Assembly (NCBI GenBank): GCA_012519905.1
Contig: JAAYPG010000030.1
Coordinates: 1-43,156, forward strand
Direction of reading: 5' to 3'
Length of the DNA stretch: 43,156 nucleotides
Origin: Clostridiales bacterium
GTDB lineage: Bacteria; Bacillota; Clostridia; Lachnospirales; Lachnospiraceae
The notes under the pieces are model-generated. The model was given only the letters and a program-made list of their open reading frames with translations. It was not told the DNA's origin and searched no databases. Made by a program: the position numbers and the translations under genes. Below are positions 16,357 through 25,093 of this stretch, in pieces. Each line of letters begins with the position of its first letter. Positions within the stretch are counted from its first letter, which is position 1.

Positions 16357-18126
16357 TTATGCTCTGATATCAAAGGAATAACGAGATATACCAGCGCTGG
16401 GGGTATCCTGCTCTAGGATATTATTTATAAAATCTGTCTTATTATCAGATATCTGTGTCTTTGCTTGAAACTGATAACCCTTGTCACTAAGTAGCTTGGT
16501 TAGCTCATGTAGATACTTAGATATTAATTGCTCAGAGGATTTTTCCAGATAGAAAACAGCATTAACCTGACGACTACTCATAAACATATGAATATCCATA
16601 GAACCTAAATAAGTCATATCCAGATGAAGCAGAACATTAAGTCTTTCCGTATCATCATGCTTGTGGTTCTTACGCGTAAACACATATAAATCTCCATGAA
16701 CATCCTGCTCCTTGAATCTTATAGGTAGCTGGAGATAAATAAATAGCTCATTTAAATATCTCATAAACTGCAGATTATCCTGCAGTTTATTTACTGAGGA
16801 CTTAATATTATCGAGGTTGACCATCTTATAACTATCAGTCAGCTCATCTAAACGCTCCATATCCTCATCAAGACGGCTGTAAAATTCTTTAGCCCTATTA
16901 TTTACCTTTAGCTCATTTGGGCTAAGGGTCCATCTCTTATGAAGGGCTTCCGCTATCATATAAGTGTAATCGTCTGAATAAAGTATATTTACCAGCTTTT
17001 CCTTGTTTGCCTCTGATAGATGTTTATACATACTAATAAAAGTCCTGCTTATATAGATTGGAAGCATAGTGTTTCCTGAGAAGGGCTGGAGCGAATCCTG
17101 CTGGTATAGGTCATGAACAATAGTCAGTAGGCTTTCTAGGGTCATAGATTCATTTGAAAGTTCTTCTTTAATATAATTTCTTAATTCAATGCTATAATGT
17201 TCTTCTTCTTTTGTTATATTTAATAGCAGATTTTTAAGCTGTATTAGCTCCTTGTCTGGTAAAATTTGTTCAACAGCTGTATCGGGATATAATTGCTCCT
17301 GCAGTTCTTGTCCGTCTATCAGTATATTCAGAAGTTCCCTCTGCATATTTATAATATGATTGAATTGCGTATTGCCGCTAGGAGTTTTATTAGGAATGTC
17401 ATCGGGTATGACCTTATTAGAAGCAATGCTGGTGAAGGCTTTCATGTTATTAGTGTCTATCTGGTTCTTGGCCACCATAGGTTGATTGGTCCCTAAATCA
17501 CTTAGCTGGTCAATTAGGGAATTAAGCTGGTTTAGTATCTGATGACTGCCCTTTTGATAAGTTTCAAATTGTGCAATGCTAGCATTGTTAATAGGTAGAT
17601 CATGCTTATGCATTAATACGAGCGTCGGGATATTTACATCAGGATATGTCGATGTAAGCTTTATCAGTTGAAGAATGGTTTTCTTATCTACAGGCATTTG
17701 ATAATTTAGAAGCTCTTGCACGATAGCAATATTTCTTTCAGAGGCTGTATATCCAGAGGCAAATAAAGCCTTTTGGATTATATCATCTAAAGGTGCATTG
17801 CTTGACGAAATATATTTTAAGGTAATCTGTCCATCGGTCTGGTCCGATATGACAAACTCTGCTGTCTGGCCAATAGAAAGGGGAAGCTCTCCAGATATTC
17901 TGGCAGAGATAATCTGACCGCTAGGTTCTAACTTTATCTTAACATCCTGATATCGTAAATCAATTATCTCGCCCTTAACAATAGTCTGTTCATTTTTATT
18001 AATTTGAACAGGCTTATAATCTTGCCTTGATACTCTTATATTTTGTCCCTTAGCTTGGGATGCTTCGTATTCAGAGCTAGCTTTATGAAGCCTGCTATGT
18101 TTTGGTCTGTATTCATTTATTTCCAT
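16357..18126 (-). CDS. FliK-like flagellar hook-length control domain protein
   Basis: The 589-aa protein is hydrophilic and polar with no signal peptide. Its C-terminal 120 residues read LPIRFKEQDVHGDLYVFTRK, then LLHLDMTYLGSMDIHMFMS, then VNAVFYLEKSSEQLISKYLHEL. This resembles the FliK/Flg_hook C-terminal domain, which interacts with the export switch protein FlhB. The N-terminal half is a beta-rich region (KGEIIDLRYQDVKIKL) then long helices, unlike a disordered FliK ruler. The start was moved six codons in, because AAGGAAG serves this ATG. No other flagellar gene is in view, so it may be a paralogue with another role. A GCCGATAT box upstream resembles the motility sigma factor -10. Confidence 0.6.
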   Translation of the reverse strand: MEINEYRPKHSRLHKASSEYEASQAKGQNIRVSRQDYKPVQINKNEQTIVKGEIIDLRYQDVKIKLEPSGQIISARISGELPLSIGQTAEFVISDQTDGQITLKYISSSNAPLDDIIQKALFASGYTASERNIAIVQELLNYQMPVDKKTILQLIKLTSTYPDVNIPTLVLMHKHDLPINNASIAQFETYQKGSHQILNQLNSLIDQLSDLGTNQPMVAKNQIDTNNMKAFTSIASNKVIPDDIPNKTPSGNTQFNHIINMQRELLNILIDGQELQEQLYPDTAVEQILPDKELIQLKNLLLNITKEEEHYSIELRNYIKEELSNESMTLESLLTIVHDLYQQDSLQPFSGNTMLPIYISRTFISMYKHLSEANKEKLVNILYSDDYTYMIAEALHKRWTLSPNELKVNNRAKEFYSRLDEDMERLDELTDSYKMVNLDNIKSSVNKLQDNLQFMRYLNELFIYLQLPIRFKEQDVHGDLYVFTRKNHKHDDTERLNVLLHLDMTYLGSMDIHMFMSSRQVNAVFYLEKSSEQLISKYLHELTKLLSDKGYQFQAKTQISDNKTDFINNILEQDTPSAGISRYSFDIRA

Positions 18127-18195
18127 ATTAATTACTTCCTTCATGTATATGATTTCATTAGATAATTATTATAAGTAATCCATGTCACATTATTA

Positions 18196-18203
18196 ATATC
18201 GGC
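18196..18203 (-). promoter_or_regulatory. Possible motility sigma (sigma-D) -10 box
   Basis: The minus strand reads GCCGATAT, the exact -10 consensus of sigma-D/sigma-28 promoters, 70 bp before the FliK-like start. A TAAA lies upstream, but at 12 bp and not the usual 15 bp, so the match is incomplete. Confidence 0.35.
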
Positions 18204-18375
18204 CTTTGTTTAATATTTAGTAATAATGCAAACTGAATCGTTATAATTTTGTGATTTGAATCATTGATTATTGATTGTAGTTGTAGTAATATATGTATCG
18301 GCTAAATGAAGAAGATTGTATAATTATTAACATAGTAAAAATTGTGCAATATTACAAGATAATATCTGAATTCTT

Positions 18376-18394
18376 AATGATAACTATTATCATT
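18376..18394. promoter_or_regulatory. Fur-type palindrome next to the pflB promoter
   Basis: AATGATAACTATTATCATT is a perfect 8-3-8 palindrome. Its core TGATAACTATTATCA differs from the 7-1-7 Fur consensus TGATAATNATTATCA at one base. It ends 5 bp before the pflB -35 box, a position suited to regulation. PerR or Zur boxes are related, so the metal or signal is uncertain. Confidence 0.55.
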
Positions 18395-18399
18395 TACCA

Positions 18400-18428
18400 T
18401 TGACTTGGATTTATATATTATCTAAAAT
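18400..18428 (+). promoter_or_regulatory. pflB promoter
   Basis: TTGACT (18400-18405) and TAAAAT (18423-18428) are 17 bp apart and lie about 58 bp before the start codon. The 359-bp gap between the FliK-like gene and pflB holds this promoter, the Fur-like palindrome and the sigma-D-like box. No open frame is seen there. Confidence 0.6.
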
Positions 18429-18485
18429 TATATTGAAAGAGAATATGATGCCTAAATTGTGATTTCATTTAAGGAGGAACGTCAA

Positions 18486-20711
18486 ATGAGACAAGAATGG
18501 AATGGTTTTAAAAGCGGAAGCTGGACTACAGAAGTTAATGTTAGAAGCTTTATTCAAGATAACTACACCCCATATGAGGGCGATGATTCATTTTTAGTAG
18601 GACCCACTAAGAGGACTCTAGAACTTTGGGATAAGACAATGGAGCTAATGAAGCTAGAGAATGAGAAGGGAATTATTGATGCAGAGACCTCAAAGCCTTC
18701 TACAATTACAACTTTTGGTCCTGGATACCTAGATAAGGAAAATGAAATTATTGTAGGATTTCAGACTGATAAACCGCTAAAAAGAGGAATTATGCCTAAT
18801 GGTGGTATTCGTGTAGTGAAAAAGGCTTTGGATTCCTATGGCTATACCCTTGATAAAACCACTGAAGAGATATATACAAAAAATAGAAAAACACATAATG
18901 ATGGTGTTTTTGATGCATATACTGATGCTATGAGAAAGGCAAGACATTCAGGCATTATTACTGGTCTTCCTGATGCATATGGAAGAGGTAGAATTATTGG
19001 AGACTATAGAAGAGTGGCTCTTTATGGTGTGGATTTTCTTATAGAGGAAAAACTGCACGAGAAGAAGCTATTAGAGAATCCTACTCTTGGATCACCAGAT
19101 ATTCGCCTTCGTGAAGAATTATCAGAGCAGATATCAGCTTTAAAACAGCTTAAGGAGATGGCAGCCTCCTATGGTTATGATATTAGTGTACCTGCAAAAG
19201 ATTCATTTGAGGCAACCCAATGGACTTATTTTGCATATCTTGGTGCAATAAAGGAACAGGATGGAGCAGCCATGAGTCTTGGGCGTGTATCTACTTTCCT
19301 TGATATATATTATGAAAGAGATCTGAAGAACGGACTGATTACAGAAGAAGAGATACAGGAGCTGATGGATCAGTTTGTTATGAAGCTTCGTATGGTACGT
19401 TTTCTTCGTACTCCAGAATATAATGATTTATTCTCAGGAGACCCTACTTGGGTTACAGAGGCTATCGGTGGCATGGGCTTAGATGGAAGAACCTTGGTTA
19501 CAAAGAGTAGCTTTAGGATACTTCATACACTATATAATTTAGGGCCTGCACCTGAACCGAACCTTACAGTGCTTTGGTCTGTATTCTTACCTGAACCATT
19601 TAAAAAGTTCTGTGCAAAGGTATCCATAGATACCAGCTCCATTCAATATGAAAGTGATGATATTATGAGAGAGGTTTGGGGCGATGACTACGGAATTGCT
19701 TGTTGTGTATCCGCTATGAGACTTGGTAAGCAGATGCAATTCTTCGGAGCCCGTGCAAACCTGGCTAAAGCTCTTTTATATGCCATCAATGGTGGTAAGG
19801 ATGAGATGTCAGGTGAACAGGTTGCACCTATGTTTGCCCCTATTACTAGCGAGTATCTTGACTATGATGAGGTAATAGCGAAACTTGACCAGACCCTTGA
19901 TTGGCTATCAGAGCTATATATTAATACACTAAATGTAATTCATTACATGCATGATAAGTATAATTATGAAAAGCTACAAATGGCACTTCATGATGTGGAT
20001 ATACTTCGTACACAGGCCTGTGGTATTGCTGGTTTGTCTGTTGTTGCCGATTCCTTATCTGCAATTAAATATGCTAAGGTAAAGGCAATTCGTAATGAGA
20101 ATGGTCTGGTAACAGATTATGAAATAGAAGGAGATTATCCTGCCTTTGGTAATAATGATGATAAGGTAGATCAGATTGCCGTTGACCTTGTTGAAAGATT
20201 TATGAATAAGCTTCGTAAGGTAAAGACTTACCGTGATTCTAGGCATACTCTTTCAGTCTTAACCATTACATCTAATGTTGTATATGGTAAAAAGACAGGA
20301 AGTACTCCTGATGGTAGAAAGAAGGGAGAGCCTTTTGCACCAGGTGCAAATCCTATGCATGGTAGAGATAAGAAGGGTGCAATAGCATCTATGTCATCTG
20401 TTGCAAAATTACCTTATAAGCATTCGGAGGATGGAATTTCCTATACCTTCTCCATAGTTCCTAAAGCATTAGGTAAGGATAAGGAAGAAAGAGTAGGAAA
20501 TCTAGTAGGTATGTTAGATGGATACTTCCATAGTAAGGGACATCATATCAATGTAAATGTATTTGACCGTGAGACTTTGATGGATGCAATGGATCATCCA
20601 GAGAAATACCCTCAGCTGACAATCCGTGTATCAGGATATGCGGTTAACTTCGTTAAACTGAACAGAGAACAGCAGCTAGATGTTATCCATCGTACTTTCC
20701 ACGAAAGATAA
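18486..20711 (+). CDS. pflB: Formate C-acetyltransferase (pyruvate formate-lyase)
   Basis: The 741-aa glycyl-radical enzyme converts pyruvate and CoA to acetyl-CoA and formate in fermentation. [21 protein letters not shown] carries the adjacent catalytic Cys406-Cys407, and RVSGYAVNF near the C-terminus holds the radical-bearing Gly717. The N-terminus ([13 protein letters not shown]) is typical of the family. The longer frame starts 27 nt upstream, but AAGGAGG lies 9-10 nt before this ATG. The activating enzyme follows after a 281-bp structured gap. The Fur-like site suggests an iron link, which fits the iron-sulfur activase. Confidence 0.97.
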   Translation: MRQEWNGFKSGSWTTEVNVRSFIQDNYTPYEGDDSFLVGPTKRTLELWDKTMELMKLENEKGIIDAETSKPSTITTFGPGYLDKENEIIVGFQTDKPLKRGIMPNGGIRVVKKALDSYGYTLDKTTEEIYTKNRKTHNDGVFDAYTDAMRKARHSGIITGLPDAYGRGRIIGDYRRVALYGVDFLIEEKLHEKKLLENPTLGSPDIRLREELSEQISALKQLKEMAASYGYDISVPAKDSFEATQWTYFAYLGAIKEQDGAAMSLGRVSTFLDIYYERDLKNGLITEEEIQELMDQFVMKLRMVRFLRTPEYNDLFSGDPTWVTEAIGGMGLDGRTLVTKSSFRILHTLYNLGPAPEPNLTVLWSVFLPEPFKKFCAKVSIDTSSIQYESDDIMREVWGDDYGIACCVSAMRLGKQMQFFGARANLAKALLYAINGGKDEMSGEQVAPMFAPITSEYLDYDEVIAKLDQTLDWLSELYINTLNVIHYMHDKYNYEKLQMALHDVDILRTQACGIAGLSVVADSLSAIKYAKVKAIRNENGLVTDYEIEGDYPAFGNNDDKVDQIAVDLVERFMNKLRKVKTYRDSRHTLSVLTITSNVVYGKKTGSTPDGRKKGEPFAPGANPMHGRDKKGAIASMSSVAKLPYKHSEDGISYTFSIVPKALGKDKEERVGNLVGMLDGYFHSKGHHINVNVFDRETLMDAMDHPEKYPQLTIRVSGYAVNFVKLNREQQLDVIHRTFHER

Positions 20712-20797
20712 AATTTTAATATGTTGAGTATAATGGGGTGTGAGCTAATAAAATGACTTGACCCAAGCTTCTATATAGTGAGCCAGACTAGTTGTGA

Positions 20798-20923
20798 AAG
20801 TTTAACAAGTACCACAAGCAGGTACTCTGAGACCTTCGGTACTTAGGTGACGTACTTTGGCACCTTATGTACCGTTACGAGGCGAAGGTAGCGAAAGTGT
20901 GCCTGCGATGGTTTGTTAAACTT
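20798..20923. ncRNA. Highly structured element between pflB and pflA
   Basis: A perfect 11-bp outer stem (AAGTTTAACAA at 20798-20808 with 20913-20923) encloses nested stems. ACC 811-813 pairs with 910-912, GCAGGTAC 818-825 with 899-906 (one wobble), GGTAC 838-842 with 869-873 and AGGTG 845-849 with CACCT 861-865 (offsets from 20000). The same fold can form on either strand, so it may be an mRNA element, a processing site or a REP-like repeat. There is no T tract, so it is not a standard terminator. It does not resemble the ZTP (pfl) riboswitch and lies upstream of pflA, not pflB. Confidence 0.55.
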
Positions 20924-20992
20924 GCACAAGTAAAGTAAGGTAGAGTTTCGTAATCACCTAATAGAAGCTGATATAAGAAAGGAGAATGGCCT

Positions 20993-21733
20993 ATGGCTAA
21001 GCTTGGAAGAATTCATTCGTTAGAAAGCTTTGGAACCGTGGATGGACCTGGGATACGGTTTGTGGTATTTATGCAGGGTTGTCCCCTACGGTGTCAGTTT
21101 TGCCATAATCCGGATACATGGGATGTTAACAAGGGTAATGAATACACCCCAGAAAGCTTATTTGAGGAAATTATAAAATATAAATCCTACATGGATTATT
21201 CCGGAGGTGGGGTAACCTTCACCGGTGGAGAACCTCTATTGCAGGCAGATTTTATTCTTGAAGTAAGTAAGATGTGTAAGAGAGAAGGAATATCGGTATC
21301 CATAGACACCTCCGGATTTATTTATAATGATGAAGTAGAAGAGCTTTTAGATTATACAGATTTGGTTTTATTAGATATTAAGAATTATGATCCGATTGTT
21401 TATAAGACAATTACTGGAGTGAACTTAAGTCCTACAATGAAGTTCTTAAACCATCTTAAGGAGAAGAATATTGCGGCCTGGGTAAGATATGTTGTAGTTC
21501 CTCAGCTTACCGATAATCTGGATAGTATAAAAAAATTATCAGATCACCTAGATGATTATCCTAATGTGGAGAAAATTGAGCTTTTGGCCTTTCATAAGAT
21601 GGGTGAATATAAGTGGGAAGAGATGGGTCTTGAGTATAAGCTTGCAGATACTAAGGAGCCCAGTAAGGAGCTTATGAGAAAGGTTATGGATATCCTTTCG
21701 ACTAATGGAAAAGTAGTTACTTCAAACGCTTAG
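20993..21733 (+). CDS. pflA: Pyruvate formate-lyase activating enzyme (radical SAM)
   Basis: The 246-aa enzyme uses S-adenosylmethionine and a [4Fe-4S] cluster to place the glycyl radical on PflB. MQGCPLRCQFCHNPDTW contains the CxxxCxxC cluster motif (Cys30, 34, 37). SGGGVTFTGGEPLLQ is the GGE motif that binds SAM. Length is standard. AGAAAGGAG lies before the ATG. The last codons and the following 20 nt recur in front of the ASKHA gene downstream. Confidence 0.97.
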   Translation: MAKLGRIHSLESFGTVDGPGIRFVVFMQGCPLRCQFCHNPDTWDVNKGNEYTPESLFEEIIKYKSYMDYSGGGVTFTGGEPLLQADFILEVSKMCKREGISVSIDTSGFIYNDEVEELLDYTDLVLLDIKNYDPIVYKTITGVNLSPTMKFLNHLKEKNIAAWVRYVVVPQLTDNLDSIKKLSDHLDDYPNVEKIELLAFHKMGEYKWEEMGLEYKLADTKEPSKELMRKVMDILSTNGKVVTSNA

Positions 21734-21750
21734 GCGGTTGGGCTATGGAG
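21725..21750 (+). repeat. 26-bp direct repeat, copy 1 (end of pflA)
   Basis: This copy spans the last codons and stop of pflA and the following gap. It matches 22363-22388 at 24 of 26 bases, with GCTTAGGCGGT and GGGCTATGGAG in both. The two copies bracket the histidine phosphatase gene. Confidence 0.7.
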
Positions 21751-21757
21751 GCTGATT

Positions 21758-22342
21758 ATGAAAATCTACTTAATCCGTCATGGGGAGACAGATTGGAATC
21801 TCATGGGAAAGATCCAAGGTAGAGAGGATATACCTCTAAATGATACAGGAAGAAATCAAGCGCTAAGATGTGCCAGAGCATTTAAAGAAAAGGGCATAAG
21901 GAATATAATATCCAGCCCTCTTATTCGTGCTCTTGAGACAGCAAAGATTATATCAGATAAAACAGTGAAGACTGATGTTATAATAGACAAAGATTTGATA
22001 GAACGGGATTTTGGCCTAATGTCAGGTATGACCTATGACCGGAGTAAGTATTTTGATACCTTTGATCATGAAGATACTATGGAGCCCTTGGAAAAGGTGG
22101 GTAAAAGGTTTATAGGTTGTATTAGAAGATATGCTGAAAGGTTCAGTGGACAGGATATAATAATGGTATCCCATGGTGCAGCTATTAATTCTGTTATAAA
22201 GACATTAACCAAAGGAGATAAGGGCTCTGGAAAGACAAGATTGAAGAATGCTTGCATTAGCATTCTTACATATAAGGATAGGGAAATAAATCTGAGTTCA
22301 TTTAATTTATCCCCAGAGGAGTTCATGGATATAGAGGGTTAA
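21758..22342 (+). CDS. Histidine phosphatase family protein (phosphoglycerate mutase-like)
   Basis: The 194-aa protein begins MKIYLIRHGETDWN, with the RHG motif and the His8 that is phosphorylated, followed by GREDIPLNDTGRNQA. SSPLIRALETAKI and MVSHGAAIN supply the second arginine and the second active-site His. The size matches small acid-type phosphatases such as CobC or PhoE. The natural substrate cannot be told. It is 24 bp after pflA and bracketed by a 26-bp direct repeat, so it may have been inserted between pflA and the next gene. Confidence 0.85.
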   Translation: MKIYLIRHGETDWNLMGKIQGREDIPLNDTGRNQALRCARAFKEKGIRNIISSPLIRALETAKIISDKTVKTDVIIDKDLIERDFGLMSGMTYDRSKYFDTFDHEDTMEPLEKVGKRFIGCIRRYAERFSGQDIIMVSHGAAINSVIKTLTKGDKGSGKTRLKNACISILTYKDREINLSSFNLSPEEFMDIEG

Positions 22343-22362
22343 TAGCACTATTACAGTATCAA

Positions 22363-22388
22363 AATGCTTAGGCGGTGGGGCTATGGAG
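22363..22388 (+). repeat. 26-bp direct repeat, copy 2 (start of ASKHA gene)
   Basis: The second copy of the pflA-end sequence includes the ATGGAG start of the ASKHA-domain gene. In the first copy the same ATGGAG lies out of frame before the phosphatase start. Confidence 0.7.
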
Positions 22389-23963
22389 CAAAGGATTGTT
22401 ATAAAAGTATTTAAATCTATAGACAGTAGGAATTCCCTGGTATATATGTCCAAGGGAGATAATCTACTTGATGCTTTAGTGAGCTCTAATCTAACTATAT
22501 CCAATGAATGTGGGGGAATGGGTACATGCGGAAAATGCATGATCCGACTTGTGGAAGGGGCATTAGATATAAGCACCCAGGATAGGAATGTGCTTTCTGA
22601 GCATGAGCTTGCAGAGGGATATCGTCTGGCATGCACGGCTTATCCTGATAGGGATTGCACCATTATGCTATGCTCCAGAACAAGTGATGATTTTAAGGTG
22701 GTTACAGAAACCCTTAGTTATAATGCTATTAAAGAGTCTTCTATGGAAGTTATATCCCATAGTAAGACCTTTTTGCATGAGAAAAACTCTTATGCTCTTG
22801 CAATAGATCTAGGAACCACAACATTGGCCTTTGCTATCATATCATTAAGAGATGGAGTTATTATAGATAAGTATAGTGCTAATAATCCCCAGAGGATATA
22901 CGGAGCTGATGTGGTATCTAGAATTAAGTCTTCCAACGAGGGTAAGCTGAAAATGCTATCAGATCTTATTAGGAAAGGCCTTAGAGATGGGATATATGCA
23001 CTGCTTGCTAAGGCTGATACTAAAATGTCTAATTTAGAAAAGATAATTATATCTGGAAATACTACAATGATACATTTACTTATGGAGTATCCCTGTGACA
23101 ATTTAGGAGCCTATCCTTTTAAACCAATTAATTTAGGCATTATAAATACATTTTCTGATGATTTAATAGGTCTAAATGATAGGATTCCCCTTATGATATT
23201 ACCAGGTATTTCTGCTTTTGTAGGAGGGGATGTTACTGCCGGATTATTGGCCTGTGGATTTTACCATAAAGAAGAACCCTGTATTTTTATAGATTTAGGT
23301 ACTAATGGTGAAATAGTCCTTGGTCATAAGGATAGATTATTTGTTACCTCCACAGCAGCAGGACCGGCCTTTGAAGGAGGGAATATACTCTATGGGGTTG
23401 GAAGTATACCAGGTGCCATATATAATGTATCTTTTAAGAATAAAATATTAAGCTATAACACTATAGATAATGCCCCACCAGTGGGTCTGTGTGGAACAGG
23501 ACTAATTGAACTGGTATCTGAGCTACTTATAGAGGGTCTAATAGATAGATCCGGACTTCTTGTGGATAGGTATTTTGATAGCGGCTACCCGATAGCTGGT
23601 ATGAAGTTAATTCAGAAGGATATAAGAGAACTACAACTGGCTAAATCTGCCATACGGGTAGGTATGGATATATTATTAAAGAAACTTGGTTTATCTTATG
23701 AAGAGTTAGATGAGGTGTATTTAGCAGGAGGCTTTGGCTATCATCTAGATATAGAGAAGGCTGTTATGATTGGCTTACTTCCTGAAGCTCTTATGAATAA
23801 GGTCAAGGTTGTTGGTAATGCTTCACTGTCAGGAGCGATTATGTCCTTAAGTGATTCTGAAACAATTAAAAAAATGCAGGATATAATATCATCAGCGGAG
23901 GAAGTACATTTATCTAATGAAGATGATTTTAATGATTTATTTATAAATTATCTATCCTTTTGA
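22383..23963 (+). CDS. 2Fe-2S / ASKHA-domain reductive activator (RamA-like, DUF4445)
   Basis: The 526-aa protein has an N-terminal plant-type ferredoxin domain with Cys43, Cys49, Cys52 (NECGGMGTCGKC) and Cys84 (RLACTA). A middle region follows, then an ASKHA ATPase domain from about residue 137 (ALAIDLGTTTLAFAI, ISGNTTMIHLL, FIDLGTNGEIVLG, YLAGGFGYHLD). Proteins of this layout reactivate oxidised Co(II) corrinoid cofactors in methyltransferases at the cost of ATP. No corrinoid protein or methyltransferase is encoded in the window, so the partner is unknown. GGCGGTGGGG lies before the ATG and is a weak ribosome site. Confidence 0.85.
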   Translation: MEQRIVIKVFKSIDSRNSLVYMSKGDNLLDALVSSNLTISNECGGMGTCGKCMIRLVEGALDISTQDRNVLSEHELAEGYRLACTAYPDRDCTIMLCSRTSDDFKVVTETLSYNAIKESSMEVISHSKTFLHEKNSYALAIDLGTTTLAFAIISLRDGVIIDKYSANNPQRIYGADVVSRIKSSNEGKLKMLSDLIRKGLRDGIYALLAKADTKMSNLEKIIISGNTTMIHLLMEYPCDNLGAYPFKPINLGIINTFSDDLIGLNDRIPLMILPGISAFVGGDVTAGLLACGFYHKEEPCIFIDLGTNGEIVLGHKDRLFVTSTAAGPAFEGGNILYGVGSIPGAIYNVSFKNKILSYNTIDNAPPVGLCGTGLIELVSELLIEGLIDRSGLLVDRYFDSGYPIAGMKLIQKDIRELQLAKSAIRVGMDILLKKLGLSYEELDEVYLAGGFGYHLDIEKAVMIGLLPEALMNKVKVVGNASLSGAIMSLSDSETIKKMQDIISSAEEVHLSNEDDFNDLFINYLSF

Positions 23964-24015
23964 TATTTGTAATGGTAAAGATATGGAATATATGAGATAA
24001 TTAATAGCATGATAC

Positions 24016-24087
24016 ATGTAATTATTAGAGGAGGTAAAACCTCCGTTATATATCTTTAAATATGTAATTATTAGAGGAGGTTTGTAG
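24016..24087 (+). promoter_or_regulatory. ispF leader: decoy-SD hairpin plus duplicated true SD
   Basis: GGAGGT (24030-24035), AAA, ACCTCC (24039-24044) form a tight hairpin followed by GTTAT. Exactly 46 nt after the decoy, GGAGGT at 24076-24081 serves the ATG. The 20-nt block ending in the SD is repeated exactly (24016-24035 and 24062-24081). CCTCC could pair with either SD. The same layout precedes cysS and cdd. Confidence 0.75.
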
Positions 24088-24633
24088 ATGCGAATAGGAA
24101 CAGGCTATGATGTGCATAAGCTTGTAGAGAATAGAGACTTAATTATTGGTGGAGTAAATATACCCTATGAAAAAGGACTTTTGGGTCATTCAGATGCCGA
24201 TGTACTAACTCATGCTATTATGGATGCACTATTGGGTGCGGCTGCATTAGGAGATATAGGAAGACATTTTCCTGATAATGATGCCCGCTATAAGGGGGCT
24301 TCTAGCATAGAGCTCTTAAAAAAGGTTAAGAAAATCTTGGACGAGAAGTTATACCTGATTGAAAATATTGACGCTACAATAATGGCCCAGGAGCCTAAGC
24401 TATCACCTTTCATACCTGCTATGATTAAGAACATTGCCACAGCTCTTGAATTGGAGGAAAATCAGGTCAATATCAAAGCTACCACCGAGGAAGGTTTAGG
24501 ATTTACAGGCCAAGGGCTTGGTATTGCTAGCAATGCAGTATGCCTTATAGAATACATGATGAACTATCAGGCTGATGTAACACCAGCTGATAATAAGAGG
24601 AATTGTAATGGCTGTGGAGGATGCCCAAAATAG
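24088..24633 (+). CDS. ispF: 2-C-methyl-D-erythritol 2,4-cyclodiphosphate synthase with Cys-rich tail
   Basis: The enzyme makes the cyclic diphosphate intermediate of the non-mevalonate isoprenoid pathway. [12 protein letters not shown] gives the zinc ligands Asp8 and His10. [20 protein letters not shown] gives His42 and the substrate loop. The [12 protein letters not shown] and [12 protein letters not shown] motifs are intact. The 181-aa length exceeds the usual 155-160 because of a tail ending [10 protein letters not shown], with Cys173, 176 and 179 in a CxxCxxC pattern. Its leader carries the decoy-SD hairpin. Confidence 0.95.
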   Translation: MRIGTGYDVHKLVENRDLIIGGVNIPYEKGLLGHSDADVLTHAIMDALLGAAALGDIGRHFPDNDARYKGASSIELLKKVKKILDEKLYLIENIDATIMAQEPKLSPFIPAMIKNIATALELEENQVNIKATTEEGLGFTGQGLGIASNAVCLIEYMMNYQADVTPADNKRNCNGCGGCPK

Positions 24634-24744
24634 GCAGGTACACAGGTGGTAATTGATACACTGGGTATTGACAAAATATATAAGAATGCATAAAATGAAT
24701 AAAAGTATATAAATAAAAGCTATGAATGGAAAAGTAACTCATAA

Positions 24745-24970
24745 GATTGTAACAGAGATGGAGCGTCACCGGCTGTAAGCGCTCCTTACATGAGGCTGAG
24801 TGAAGTGCATCCAGGAGCTGATTCGGTGAGGCCTAGCTTAGCCGTTTCCGGTAACAGCCGTTATCTGATTAAGATGTATGTCAAGTGTATTCTACGGTAT
24901 CAATTAATGACATGCAAATAGAGTGGAACCGCGTATAATACCGCCTCTATATTAGAGGTGGTTTTTTTAT
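24745..24970 (+). ncRNA. T-box leader, probably cysteine-specific
   Basis: AGTGGAACCGCG (24922-24933) is the conserved T-box sequence that pairs with the free tRNA acceptor end. It is followed by a terminator hairpin (ACCGCCTCT 24940-24948 with 24954-24962) and seven T. Upstream, GAAGTGCATCC contains a TGC triplet at 24806-24808 in a position suited to the specifier, followed by a purine. TGC reads cysteine, which fits the downstream cysE and cysS. Uncharged tRNA(Cys) would favour the antiterminator and raise expression. The exact 5' end and stem I pairings were not resolved. Confidence 0.85.
24940..24968 (+). terminator. Intrinsic terminator of the T-box
   Basis: A 9-bp stem with one G-T pair and a 5-nt loop is followed by seven T. 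The left arm overlaps the region that pairs in the antiterminator with the T-box sequence. Confidence 0.88.
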
Positions 24971-25093
24971 GTTATAGCAAAGTTCTCCTATTTCATAAAA
25001 AACGCCGCTCCCTTACCGTGAATAAACATCGTTATTATTCATAAATAGATACATATATACTAATAATATATGATTTATTGGGAGGTAAGCTAT

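Noticed and set aside
20712..20992. ZTP (pfl) riboswitch near the pfl genes
   Set aside because: The structured gap lacks the conserved ZTP core I recall and is located after pflB, not before it.
24030..24044. Decoy-SD hairpins as rho-independent terminators
   Set aside because: None of the four copies is followed by a T tract, and each is followed within about 45 nt by a working ribosome site.
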